This document shows positions 16,175 to 26,200 of a stretch of 35,739 bases of DNA, in pieces. The notes below the pieces were generated by a model. The model saw only the letters and a list, made by a program, of their open reading frames with translations, was not told the DNA's origin and did not search any database. The position numbers and the translations under genes are program-made. The first letter of the stretch is position 1, and each line of letters opens with the position of its first letter. The stretch is taken from the NCBI GenBank assembly GCA_903829015.1, contig CAIKOJ010000009.1:1-35739 (forward strand), given 5' to 3'. Source of the DNA: an uncultured Bacteroidota bacterium (lineage in GTDB: Bacteria > Bacteroidota > Bacteroidia > Chitinophagales > Chitinophagaceae).

Positions 16175-18598
16175 CTACTTTTTCATTAACGCAAACCCTA
16201 ACACTTCAGATACGTCGTTAACGTAATTAAAAGTAAGCCCTTTCACATACTCCTTGTTGATCTCGTCTATATCTTTTTCATTCTGCTTCGACATGATTAT
16301 CTCCTTGATACCTGCCCTTTTAGCGGCAAGTATCTTCTCTTTGATACCACCTACCGGCAACACCTGTCCACGCAAAGTTATTTCACCTGTCATCGCAATA
16401 TACGGCCTCACTTTCCTGCCGGTAAATGCCGAAGCCAATGAGGTCAGCATTGTAATACCCGCACTCGGACCATCCTTAGGCACAGCGCCTTCAGGTACGT
16501 GTACATGTATGTTCCTGTCGCCAAACCGATCGTATGGAATACCATATGCATCAGAATTAGCTTTGAGGTACGAAAGAGCTGTTGTAGCGCTTTCCTTCAT
16601 TACCTGTCCTAAATTACCTGTAAGTGTTAATTCACCCTTACCCCTTGATAACGAAGTCTCAATAAACAATATATCACCACCCACAGCAGTCCATGCAAGA
16701 CCTACTACTACACCTGCAGGATAACCCTTGGTATAGATATCATTAGTGAATCTTGGCTTGCCAAGTGCCTGCTCAACCACATCGGTAGTAATTTGAGAAG
16801 ATACTTTCTCATCCATTGCCACATGCTTGGCCACCGACCGCATAATGCCAGCAAGTAAACGGTCCAGCTCACGCACACCGCTCTCTCTTGTATACTCCTG
16901 AATGATCTTCAGTATTACTTTATCGGGAAACTTAAGCGGCACTTTCATCAATCCGTGCATTTCCTTCTGCTTGGGTATCAGGTGTCGCTTGGCTATTTCC
17001 GTTTTTTCCTCCGGCGAATAGCCCGAAAGCTGAATGATCTCCAGCCTGTCGCGCAATGCCGGCTGTATGTCTCCCAGGCTATTGGCTGTTGCAATGAACA
17101 GAACCTTTGAAAGGTCATACTCCAGCTCCAGATAATTATCGTAAAACGAATTGTTTTGTTCCGGATCCAGTATCTCAAGCAATGCTGAGCTCGGATCGCC
17201 TCTGAAGTCTTTGCCCAGCTTATCTACTTCATCCAGTATAAACACCGGGTTCGAAGACTTGATCTTTCTGAGCGACTGTATGATACGTCCGGGCATCGCC
17301 CCTATATACGTTTTCCGGTGACCCCTCAGTTCACTTTCGTCATGCAAGCCACCCAGGCTCAAACGAACGTACTTTCTTTGTATGGCACTGGCAATGCTGC
17401 GCCCAAGCGAAGTTTTACCAATACCCGGAGGACCCACAAAGCACAGGATCGGTGATTTCATATCACCCTTCAGCTTCAGTACCGCTATATATTCCAGTAT
17501 CCTGTCCTTGATCTTATCCATGCCATAATGATCATCATCCAGCACCTTTTGTGCTTTCTTCAGATCATAGCTATCTTCTGTATACACGCCCCATGGCAGA
17601 TCCAGCATCAGATCCAGATGATTGTATATCACCGAATAATCCGGTGTGCTTGGATGCATGCGTTCCAGCTTTTCAATGTTCTTTTTGAAAAGTTCTTTTG
17701 CGCTGTCTGTCCATTTTATTTCATCGGCACGCTTCTGCAGGTCCTTTATTTCCCTGTCGTTAGGGTCACCTCCCAGCTCGTCTCTGATCGATTTTAGCTG
17801 CTGCTGCAAAAAGTACTCCCTTTGCTGGCGGTCAATGTCTGCCCGTGTCTTATTAGTGATCTCATTCTTTAACTCCACCAGCTGCAGGTCTGTTTGCAGC
17901 AACTGCAGCAGCTTCTCGGCACGCAGGGTGATGTTATCCTCCTCAAGCATTGCCTGCTTATCCTGCAGCTTTGCAGAGATGTTTGATGCCACAAAATGCA
18001 TGAGGAAAGATTGCTGCTCTATATTGCGCAGTACAATGCTTGCCTCATTGGGCATATTGGGCGACTGCTGCGCTATCTTCTCCGAATAGTCTTTTATGGA
18101 AGAGATAAGAGCATCAAACGAGGCATCGTCTTTCGGATAAATATCCTCCAGATAATTCACTTTGGCTACGTAAAACGGGTCGGTCTGCACATACTCTTTT
18201 ATTTTGAACCGCATCCTTCCCATTATAAAAATCGTGATGTTACCATCAGGCATTTTTATTTGCTTCACTACCTTGGCCAGTGTACCGGTCTCATATATAT
18301 CTTCTGGGTTCGGATCTTCATTGGAGCTGTCCTTCTGGGCTATAACTCCTATCCATTTATTGCTCTTTTGCGCTTCTTCAATTGCTTTTACCGACTTTTC
18401 ACGTGCCACCGTTATAGGCAGCACCACATTGGGGAATAACACTGTGTTACGTAAAGCGATAACGGGGAGTGTTTCAGGCAACGAACCTTTCTCCTGCTCA
18501 TCCATTTCATCTTCACCAAGCGGTACAATGGGCATAAATTCCATTTCCTGATCGTTCTGGTTCAACAACACATCTAACATTGATCTTATTTCAGACAT
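16175..18598 (-). CDS. lon: ATP-dependent Lon protease (LonA)
   Basis: A cytoplasmic AAA+ serine protease of 807 residues that degrades misfolded and regulatory proteins. The N-terminal substrate-binding LON domain (PVIALRNTVLFPNVVLPITV) lies at about 45-245, and a coiled-coil region with EYFLQQQLKSIRDELG near 261. Walker A is GPPGIGKT (389-396) and Walker B is VFILDEVD (452-459). The protease domain (about 615-805) has the catalytic dyad S712 in PKDGPSAGITM and K755 in GGIKEKILAAK; the 43-residue spacing equals that of E. coli S679/K722. All functional residues are intact. It is divergent from an outer-membrane protein gene across a 164-bp region that holds candidate promoters for both. Confidence 0.97.
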   Translation of the reverse strand: MSEIRSMLDVLLNQNDQEMEFMPIVPLGEDEMDEQEKGSLPETLPVIALRNTVLFPNVVLPITVAREKSVKAIEEAQKSNKWIGVIAQKDSSNEDPNPEDIYETGTLAKVVKQIKMPDGNITIFIMGRMRFKIKEYVQTDPFYVAKVNYLEDIYPKDDASFDALISSIKDYSEKIAQQSPNMPNEASIVLRNIEQQSFLMHFVASNISAKLQDKQAMLEEDNITLRAEKLLQLLQTDLQLVELKNEITNKTRADIDRQQREYFLQQQLKSIRDELGGDPNDREIKDLQKRADEIKWTDSAKELFKKNIEKLERMHPSTPDYSVIYNHLDLMLDLPWGVYTEDSYDLKKAQKVLDDDHYGMDKIKDRILEYIAVLKLKGDMKSPILCFVGPPGIGKTSLGRSIASAIQRKYVRLSLGGLHDESELRGHRKTYIGAMPGRIIQSLRKIKSSNPVFILDEVDKLGKDFRGDPSSALLEILDPEQNNSFYDNYLELEYDLSKVLFIATANSLGDIQPALRDRLEIIQLSGYSPEEKTEIAKRHLIPKQKEMHGLMKVPLKFPDKVILKIIQEYTRESGVRELDRLLAGIMRSVAKHVAMDEKVSSQITTDVVEQALGKPRFTNDIYTKGYPAGVVVGLAWTAVGGDILFIETSLSRGKGELTLTGNLGQVMKESATTALSYLKANSDAYGIPYDRFGDRNIHVHVPEGAVPKDGPSAGITMLTSLASAFTGRKVRPYIAMTGEITLRGQVLPVGGIKEKILAAKRAGIKEIIMSKQNEKDIDEINKEYVKGLTFNYVNDVSEVLGFALMKK

Positions 18599-18637
18599 TC
18601 TGACAAAGTTACCCCTTGTTTGTATCTATTGGGTGGG

Positions 18638-18665
18638 GTAAAGATAGGGTCAATACTTATGCCAA
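18638..18665 (-). promoter_or_regulatory. Putative lon promoter
   Basis: Read on the minus strand: TTG (18663-18665), 16 nt, then TATCTTTAC (18638-18646), one base short of TAnnTTTG. The same TATCTTTAC word occurs in the divergent plus-strand promoter. Motif match only. Confidence 0.35.
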
Positions 18666-18721
18666 ACTATATTATCTGTAATTTTTACAGAGATTTCAGA
18701 ATAATTATGCCAATAAAGGGA

Positions 18722-18750
18722 TTGAAAAATGTATATTTTTATATCTTTAC
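18722..18750 (+). promoter_or_regulatory. Putative promoter of the outer-membrane barrel gene
   Basis: TTG at 18722-18724, 17 nt, then TATCTTTAC at 18742-18750, followed by an A-run and ATG 18763. The predicted leader is very short (about 7 nt). Confidence 0.4.
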
Positions 18751-18762
18751 AAAAAAACACGC

Positions 18763-19590
18763 ATGAATATCAGAATATTGTTTTCAGCTCTTTTGACGTT
18801 TAGCCTTTTTACAGCTTCTGTCATTGCTCAGCCTGTAATCGTTGACAACAGTTCCAAATATCTTTTCAGACATCCCCATATAAAGAAGTTTTACGTAGCC
18901 GGTGCACTGGATGGTGCCATGTTCTCTACTGCAACCATTCATCACGATGCGGTTGTTTACGACCCAACTACAGGTGCTAATATTCCCGAAACCAATACCA
19001 TGGGTACTATCCGTTTCACTTATTTCGTGAATTTTGGTTTTACCTTCAATTTCAACATCAGCCCATCTGTAGGCATGTATACTGGTGTGGATATCAAAAA
19101 TATCGGATACATTGAGCAGGACAATGGTATTTCTACAAAACGCCGTACTTACAATGTTGGCGCACCACTCGGCCTTAAGATCGGTAATATGGGCGACAAA
19201 GGTTCTTACTTCTTCCTCGGAGGTGGGATGGACATAGCTATTAACTACAACGAAAAAGTTTTCAAAGAAAGAGACAACAAAACCCGCACAAATGAGTGGT
19301 GGAGCGATCGCACCCCACGTACTATGCCCTATGGTTTTGCAGGTATTTCTTTCAATCACCACATCACAGTTAAAGGACAATACTATTTCAACAACTACCT
19401 GAACACCGATTACAGAGATGCACAGGGTAAGGCTATCTATCAGGGTACAGAAGTACACCTTATGGTATTGAGCGTTGGATTTGGTATGAATTTCACTAAA
19501 GGTGAGAAAAAACACAAAAGCAATTGTCACCATTGCTCTAATTGCAACGACCACGATGGCGGCCTGACAATAGGTATCAATCGTTCATAA
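18763..19590 (+). CDS. Outer-membrane beta-barrel protein with Cys/His-rich tail
   Basis: The 275-residue product has a signal peptide (MNIRILFSALLTFSLFTASVIAQ, cleavage near residue 23). Alternating hydrophobic and aromatic strands ending in Gly/Phe follow, such as TIRFTYFVNFGFTFNFNISPSVGMYTGVDI, GSYFFLGGGMDIAINY and VHLMVLSVGFGMNFTKG. This is the pattern of small outer-membrane barrels of the PF13568 type. After the last strand comes an unusual hydrophilic tail, KKHKSNCHHCSNCNDHDGG, with three Cys and three His, which could bind a metal ion. The rest of the chain is almost free of cysteine, so the tail is a distinct element. The stop lies 11 nt before the GTG of the RNA methyltransferase gene, suggesting one transcript. 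No specific function can be assigned. Confidence 0.75.
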   Translation: MNIRILFSALLTFSLFTASVIAQPVIVDNSSKYLFRHPHIKKFYVAGALDGAMFSTATIHHDAVVYDPTTGANIPETNTMGTIRFTYFVNFGFTFNFNISPSVGMYTGVDIKNIGYIEQDNGISTKRRTYNVGAPLGLKIGNMGDKGSYFFLGGGMDIAINYNEKVFKERDNKTRTNEWWSDRTPRTMPYGFAGISFNHHITVKGQYYFNNYLNTDYRDAQGKAIYQGTEVHLMVLSVGFGMNFTKGEKKHKSNCHHCSNCNDHDGGLTIGINRS

Positions 19591-19601
19591 ATTTTATTGC
19601 A

Positions 19602-20141
19602 GTGCTCAAAAAATCGATGGATGAACTGGGGAGAAAATCCCCGGAAGAATTGCTGTCTGCTGAAAAACACCCTATTGTAGTAATTTTGGATGATGTGCGG
19701 AGCATGCACAATGTAGGCTCTGTATTCCGTACCTGCGATGCATTTGCAATCGAAGAATTGTATCTGTGCGGCTATACACCATCCCCACCGCACCGCGACA
19801 TCCACAAAACCGCGCTTGGAGCCACAGAAACAGTTAAATGGCGCAATTTCGCCACTACTGCCGAGGCTGTGGAACATGCACGCAGTTTGGGCTACAGTAT
19901 CTACGCTATTGAACAGGCACACGACAGCACCTCACTGAATAGTTTTGAATGGAAAGATCAAAAAATGGCTCTTGTATTTGGTAATGAGGTAGCTGGCGTA
20001 AACGATGAAATTCTGGGAATGGCCGATGGATGCCTCGAGATCCCACAATGGGGATCAAAACACTCCCTCAATATTGCCGTAAGTGCCGGTATTGTGCTCT
20101 GGGATGTAGTCATGAAGATTGAAGCCGCCCGAAAAGTGTAA
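19602..20141 (+). CDS. SPOUT-family RNA methyltransferase (TrmH/SpoU type)
   Basis: A SAM-dependent 2'-O-ribose RNA methyltransferase of about 179 residues. The three SpoU motifs are visible: NVGSVFRTCDAF (motif 1), LVFGNEVAGV (motif 2) and IPQWGSKHSLNIAVSAGIVLWDVV (motif 3, knotted SAM site). Motif 3 has Trp where Met is common. The start is taken at GTG 19602, which gives VLKKSMDELGRKSPEEL, matching the usual N-terminus of Bacteroidota homologues and leaving 11 nt after the previous stop. An in-frame ATG at 19617 is the alternative, and an upstream ATG at 19542 would overlap the barrel gene by 49 bp. The exact RNA target (tRNA Gm18, rRNA or other) is not determined. Confidence 0.88.
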   Translation: MLKKSMDELGRKSPEELLSAEKHPIVVILDDVRSMHNVGSVFRTCDAFAIEELYLCGYTPSPPHRDIHKTALGATETVKWRNFATTAEAVEHARSLGYSIYAIEQAHDSTSLNSFEWKDQKMALVFGNEVAGVNDEILGMADGCLEIPQWGSKHSLNIAVSAGIVLWDVVMKIEAARKV

Positions 20142-20236
20142 GTTACTTGTTCAAGTATTTTCTGCCATAAATAGTCTCCGCAATGTCTACATTTCCGGAA
20201 AGCCTCAGCTCGCATAAAAGGGATATTTAATATTTT

Positions 20237-20266
20237 TTGCTCGTTACATAAATAGTCGTATTTTAG
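20237..20266 (+). promoter_or_regulatory. Putative promoter of the giant adhesin gene
   Basis: TTG at 20237-20239, 19 nt, then TATTTTAG at 20259-20266, seven of eight bases of TAnnTTTG. The leader would be about 16 nt before ATG 20289. Confidence 0.4.
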
Positions 20267-20288
20267 ATGCACTATTCTTTCATGTTCA

Positions 20289-23200
20289 ATGAGGCAAAAC
20301 CTTTTCTCCCTATTTGTGCTCTTTTTGCTGTTTCCGGCATTGCTAAACGGTCAGGTGACCGTTGCTCCCGGAGTTTCAGCTGCAACACTGGTAACAAAAC
20401 TTGTCGGATCAGGCGTTGTGATCATCAACCCCACGATCAACTGCACTAGCAACGCATATGGTACGTTCTCCGGCCCATCCTCACTGAGTTTCGATAGTGG
20501 CATTGTACTTACTAACGGGCAAGCCGGGACGATCGGTCCTGCCATCGGAGCATTCGGACCTGCTACCGGATTTGCAAGTACCAACAATACTACTGCGGGA
20601 GATTTACAACTTACATCGCTCGCCGCCTCCCCCACATTCGACGCCTGTATTCTTGAGTTTGATTTTAAACCTGCGGGCGATACTATCAAGTTCAATTACG
20701 TTTTCGGTTCTGAGGAATATGGATGTTGTGTCTGTTCGGGCTATAATGATGTTTTTGCATTTTATATTTCCGGGCCGGGTTTCTCAGGCCCCACTAATAT
20801 GGCAATTGTTCCGGGCACTACCGTACCGGTTTGTATCAATAGCGTGAATTGCTCCACCGGATCTCTGTGCACAGCTATGGGACCGGGAGCTCCCTATTGC
20901 GCACACTACGTGAACAACTCAACCGGAACTAGTATCACCTATTACGGAATGACCACAACCATGCAGGCAATTGCTGCAGTGACTCCGTGCGATACTTACC
21001 ACTTAAAGTTAGCTATTGCTGATGCCGGCGACCACATACTCGATGGAGGTGTGTTTTTGAAAGCGGGCAGTCTCAGCTCCACCGGTACCCATATCACACC
21101 ATTAGGGTTGTTTCCTGCCGACACGACTATTGGCGCACAGTTTACAGTTAGAGGTTGTTCACCCGGTAAATTCATTTTCTCGCGTCCCAGCCCTACAGCA
21201 GCTCCGCTTACAATACATTTCAGTATAGCTGGTACCGCCATTAATGGTTATGACTATGCTACTATAGCAGATAGTGTCATCATTCCTCCGTATGCCACTA
21301 CCGATACGCTGTATATTACGCCGCTAACCGTGCCGCCTACCGGAGTAAAAACAGTCAAGCTCTCCATCTCAGGAACATACACTTACACCTGTGGAGGATC
21401 AACTACGTTGGTAAGCGATACTGTTCAGTTGAAAATATTTGATGCAATAAGCCCTATTACCGGCCCCACCAACGGATGTATGGGCAATTTCTTTCCTTAC
21501 ACCGACTCAATGGGCGGCGGCACATGGACTTCAACATCAACAAGCGTTTGTACCATTGGCTCTACAAGTGGAATAGCTTACGGAGTCAGCACCGGCGTTA
21601 CTGTGATCTCTTACGGGTACCTGCCGGTATGTGCTGTTACAAAATCAGTTACTATCAACCCGATACCGGCTGCTATAACCGGCGGCGGATTGATTTGTGT
21701 AGGCACTTCCACAACATTGAGCTGCACTACTGGTGGAGGTTATTGGGCTCGTTCTAACGGCAATGCTTTTGTTGGTTCGCTCACAGGTATAGTTACGGGT
21801 GTTTCCGTGGGTACAGATACGATCAGCTACATCATGCCTACCGGTTGCAAAAGTGTTTTTGTAGTCACTGTCAATCCTATACCCGTACCTATATCCGGCA
21901 CAACGGTTATTTGCGACGGCACATATACACTGCTTACCGATGCCTCGGCCGGCGGCTATTGGAGCAGTGCGGCACCCGGCATAGCCATTATTGGATCTAC
22001 TACAGGAATGCTCACAGGTACCAGTGCTGGCATCACTGTTATCACCTACACTTTGTCACCCGGCTGCTTCACCACAACCAGTGTAACAGTAAATCCCGTA
22101 CCGTTACCTATATCAGGCCCATCACATTTCTGTGTTGGCTCGTCTGTAACACTTACTGACCCAAGTTCGGGAGGCGTATGGAGTACTTCTACACCCGGTG
22201 TCATTACCATAGGTTCGTTAACCGGAACTGTAACAGGCGTTGGCGCAGGTGGTGTGATCGTAAGTTATACGCTACTCATGGGCTGCTACACAACAACCTA
22301 TTTTGTTACAGATCCATTGCCGACACCCATAGCAGGTGTTTTTACTCTTTGTGCAGGCGATACAACTATTTTATACAGCACTCCCACCGGTGGATCATGG
22401 AGTTCTTCATTGCCTTCGGTTGCCAGTATTGGTACTTACTCGGGCGACCTTGCCGGGATATCCGCTGGCACAACGGTTATTTCCTACACTTCCCCCATGG
22501 GCTGTTCTGTTTCAGCTACTGCAACGATCAACCCTACCCCGCCAGCTATTGCAGGTTCCCTTGCAGTTTGCAACGGCCTTACAACCACCCTTACCAATTC
22601 AATGAGCGGTGGTGCATGGATCAGTAGTGATCCGTCGATAGCAGATATCGACGCAAGCACCGGCCTGGTAACTGGTATGTCGTTGGGATCTGCGATCATC
22701 TCTTACATCATGCCATCGGGCTGTTATACCTGGGCTATGGTCACTGTAAACTCAGCGCCCCTGCCCATTACCGGACCTTCGGCTTTATGCGCCGGACGAG
22801 ACACAACATTATCTGATCTGGTACCCGGTGGCACATGGAGTTCCTCTTTAACCGGCATAGCCACCGTCAATCCATCTACGGGTGTATATCATGGTGTATC
22901 ATCGGGCATTGCAACCATTACCTATTCTTTTGGTGCGGGATGCCTCGCCACCTACCGTGTAACCATCAATCCGGCACCGGCACCCATAGCTGGTACGATG
23001 CGTATCTGCGCAGGAGGCTCCACCACATTAACAGACCCTTCATTAGGCGGAATCTGGAGCAGCAGCACACCTACTGTAGCATCTATCGGCGTCACTACCG
23101 GTTTTGTTATAGGTGGTTCATCGGGCGTAGCCACCATCACTTACTTAGCCAGCGGCTGCAGTACGGTTGCCACATTTACAGTAAATCCTAATCCTGGTTC

Positions 23201-26200
23201 TATCGCAGGATCCAACCGCGTTTGCCCCGGCACCAGCACTACGCTTACAAATTCTTTTGCCGGCGGCACATGGACCAGCAGCGCACCTTCTGTGGCTACC
23301 ATTGGCTCATCATCCGGCCTGCTCACAGGAGTAGTAGTAGGCGTTGCAACAGTCAATTATACTTTACCTACCGGTTGTTTTGTTACTAAGCCTGTTACGG
23401 TCAATCCTATTCCCGGCGCAATTTCAGGGCCATCCACAGTTTGCATAGGTGTATCCATTACACTCACCAATGCAACATCGGGCGGCACCTGGAGCAGAAG
23501 CAGTGCTAACGTTTCAGTTGGCTCGCTTACCGGCGTTGTTACCGGACTGATCGCAGGCACTACAAACATTACATATACACTACCTACAGGTTGCTATATT
23601 GTAAAACCAATCACTATCAACGCTGCGCCCGGTGCAATTACGGGTACCATGTCTGTCTGCCCGGGCTCCACAACTACGCTATCCAGCATTACACCCGGCG
23701 GCACATGGACATCTGCCACTACATCTGTTGCAACTATTGGTTCGGCTACCGGCCTCGTCTCTGGCATACTCCCCGGCACAACCGTTATCGGTTACTCCCT
23801 GGGTTCAGGCTGCAGCATTTCAGCTACTGTTACTGTCAACCCCGTCCCTTCTTTGTACGCGGTTACGGGTGGCGGCAGCTACTGTGTAGGTGGTACTGGT
23901 CTCCACATTGGCCTTAGTGGCTCTGTGCCGGGCAGCACCTACCAGTTATATCTGGGCACCTTCACCATTGGTGCACCGCTTGCAGGCACAGGTAGCAGTC
24001 TGGATTTCGGATTACAAACCGGCGCAGGCACTTACACAGTTTTAGCCACTAATGCTTTGGGCTGCACACGAGCTATGGCAAGCAGTGCCGTTATATCTAT
24101 AAATCCCGGCCCAACCGGCATTGGTGGACCTTCTGCCGTTTGTCTTGGGGCGGGAGCCGCACTAACCACAACTCCGGCAGGCGGCGTGTGGAGCAGCAGC
24201 GCACCACTTACAGCGTCCATAGGATCTGCAACCGGACTGGTTACAGCACTGGCAATAGGCACCACCAATATCACTTACACATTACCTACAGGATGCTACG
24301 CCACTAAAGTCATTACAGTAACATCGGCACCCGGACCCATAGTTGGTGCATCATCCGTTTGTGCAGGATCCGCTACTACATTTACAGATGCGGTTCCCGG
24401 AGGTATATGGAGCAGCCCATCAGTTATTATATCCGTTGGCTCTGTTACGGGTGTGGTAACAGGTGTTTCAGCAGGCACTGCTACAATCACTTATTCTTTA
24501 GGGTCTGGTTGTATTGTTTCCAAATCTTTAACTGTACTGGTATCACCTGCCGCCATCACCGGCACTCTGGCACTTTGCGCGGGCACCAGCACAACACTGC
24601 GCGACGCCACCATTGGCGGCACATGGGGTAGTGGCTCTACCGGCATTGCCTCCATCGGTTCTACCACCGGTACTGTAACGTCTTCCGGTACCGGCACGGC
24701 ATTGATCTCTTACACAGTTGGCACCTGTGCCGCTACGGCCACCATCACCATCAACCCCATGCCTGCAGCTATTACTGGTGCGGCAACACTGTGTGTATCA
24801 TCAACAGCACCGCAGTCTGATATCACCCCCGGAGGAACGTGGAGTGCTTCATCTCCTTATATTTCAATTGGCTCAGTATCAGGCATCGTTACCGGAATTT
24901 CAGCAGGATCTGCTGTCATCACTTATTCAATAGCAGGCTGCCTTGCCACCCGTACCGTAACTGTCGTCAACACCCCCGCTATCACCGGCCCTACAACGGT
25001 TTGCGCAGGTGCCAACATTACGCTCTCTGGAACGGGCAGCGGTACATGGTCATCCGGCTCCGGTACAGTTGCTTCCGTAGGTTCATTAACAGGAATTGTA
25101 TCAGGCGCAACAGTTGGCGTGGCAGTGATCACTTTTACTACTGGCACAGGCTGTCTTGCGACCCGCAATGTTACAGTTACTCCGGGCCCTTCACCTATAT
25201 CGGGCAGTGCTGCAGTTTGCGTAGGCAGTACCATTACACTCTCTACATTAACCACAGGCGGCACATGGTCCAGCAGCAACGTATCTGTTGCCGCCATGGG
25301 TAGTGCTCCCGGCAGCGTAACCGGCGTAGCAGCAGGCACTGCTGTGATCTCATACGTTGTAGGTTCGGGCTGTGTGGCTGTAAAACCAATCACGGTCAAT
25401 GCCCTGCCTGCAGCCATTGGCGGCACCACATCTGTTTGCATAGGCTACCTTACCACTCTTACCAATGCAACACCCGGTGGCACATGGAGCTGCACCGCCA
25501 CAACTATTGCCACGGTAAATCCTGTATCGGGTATTGTAGGTGGTGTAGGTGCTGGCAGTGCTGTGGTTACCTACACCACAGGCGCTGGATGCACTGCAAT
25601 TACTACTGTTACCGTCAACACGCCACCTGTACCTATCGTCGGCCCTTCAGTAGTGTGTATGGGATCTAGCGTTACCGAAACCGATGCATCTACCGGCGGC
25701 ACATGGCTCTCCAGCAATCCTGTTATAGCCACTGTGGGTTCGCTCACCGGTATTGTAACCGGCGTTAACACCGGCTACACTGTTATTTCCTATACCACAG
25801 GCACAGGCTGCGTATCTGCCAAAATAGTCACTGTCAATCTTCCACCGCCCGGCATATCCGGCACCAGCCGTGTTTGCGTAGGTTCGTCTGTAACACTTAC
25901 CGATCCTGCCGTTGGCGGCACATGGAGCAGCAGCAATACTTCTATGGCTACCGTAGGTTCAGTCTCGGGTATTGTATCAGGTATTTCGGGTGGCATTGTC
26001 ACCATTAGCTACAATGTTTCTGTAGGCTGCACCGCCACATATCCCGTAACCGTAAATTCCGTACCACCTATTACAGGGATCAGAAATCTGTGTGCATGGA
26101 GTGATACCGTTACTGTACACGATGCCACTTCTGGCGGGCTATACAGCAGCACCCTCGTTACTGTTGCCAATCTGGGCAGTGGCAATGCAAGGGTCACCTC

